From contig JAKCEW010000001.1 of assembly GCA_023539445.1 (NCBI GenBank), forward strand, positions 177,503-241,502: 64,000 nt of DNA, in the 5' to 3' direction. Of the stretch, positions 63,972 through 64,000 are shown one piece after another (the stretch's first letter is position 1; each line of letters opens with the position of its first letter). Under the pieces are notes generated by a model. The model saw nothing but the letters and a program-made list of their open reading frames with translations, was not told where the DNA came from and did not search any database. This DNA is from Candidatus Terraquivivens yellowstonensis. GTDB taxonomy: Archaea; Thermoproteota; Nitrososphaeria_A; Caldarchaeales; Wolframiiraptoraceae. The position numbers and the translations under genes were made by a program.

Positions 63972-64000
63972 GTGCGCATAAGTGAATATTGCAGCCCTTT

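Overview
This is a gene-dense archaeal segment, almost certainly from a thermophilic member of the TACK group. The markers are archaeal: RNA polymerase subunit P, ribosomal S17e and L40e, Alba, EF-1beta, archaeal FEN1 and class I CCA enzyme, CdvB/CdvC (ESCRT-III/Vps4) cell-division proteins, a KEOPS subunit, a Cdc48 ATPase, a V/A-type ATPase, an archaeal AspRS and the AspRS-derived asparagine synthetase. Three of the four tRNA genes carry introns, some at non-canonical positions, which fits a thermophilic crenarchaeal/aigarchaeal/thaumarchaeal relative. The mix of Cdv proteins, Rieske/cytochrome b, succinate dehydrogenase, complex I and zinc-ferredoxin makes an Aigarchaeota (Caldarchaeales)-like aerobic or facultative heterotroph my best guess, but this is inference. 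No CRISPR array, insertion sequence, prophage or rRNA was found.

Layout. 1-10 kb: a zinc-ferredoxin cut by the window start, a SIMPL protein, a purine phosphoribosyltransferase, a two-gene ABC exporter, tRNA-Pro(GGG), a ROK glucokinase, a formyl-THF cyclo-ligase-like protein, a cupin, and a leftward RNA-processing operon (tmk-thpR-cca-kinase). 10-18 kb: rpoP, a PqqD-like protein beside a 496-bp gap, asparagine synthetase, nadE, an EVE protein, glmS, and convergent cdvB/cdvC. 18-24 kb: a candidate isoprenoid-synthase-fold protein with a V4R protein and a HAD phosphatase, two tRNAs, and a t6A/ubiquitin-like neighbourhood (tsaC, cgi121, UBL). 24-36 kb: S17e, the sdhACDB operon divergent from Rieske/cytochrome b, AmrS, a YbaK deacylase, a giant FAD/Fe-S D-lactate dehydrogenase, an isocitrate/isopropylmalate dehydrogenase and two Lrp-type effector-domain proteins. 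36-54 kb: V-ATPase H-C, GGR, EF-1beta, cdc48, fen, V-ATPase F, V-ATPase E-A-B, an ECF-type membrane protein, tRNA-Val, a possibly transferred dehydrogenase, L40e, alba, a KH protein and aspS. 55-64 kb: a leftward complex I operon (nuoB-C-D-I-x-A-H), a rhomboid protease, a candidate C/D RNA, and a second leftward V-ATPase cluster (D, three small proteins, K) followed upstream by another V4R protein.

How the genes fit together: the window supplies much of a respiratory chain (complex I without NuoEFG, succinate dehydrogenase, a bc-type complex) and nearly all of the A/V-type ATPase, split across four loci and lacking the large subunit I. D-lactate dehydrogenase and isocitrate dehydrogenase feed electrons and carbon to it. 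A second theme is tRNA and RNA maturation: CCA addition, 2',3'-cyclic phosphodiesterase, t6A synthesis, tRNA introns, misacylation editing and candidate C/D guide RNAs.

Most worth following up: the isoprenoid-synthase-like/V4R/HAD cluster at 18.2-21.8 kb, the ~130-residue insert inside NuoI, the three small proteins between V-ATPase D and K, the double-intron tRNA-Val, the D1/D2 gene-conversion tract in cdc48, and the candidate C/D box RNA at 61.8 kb.
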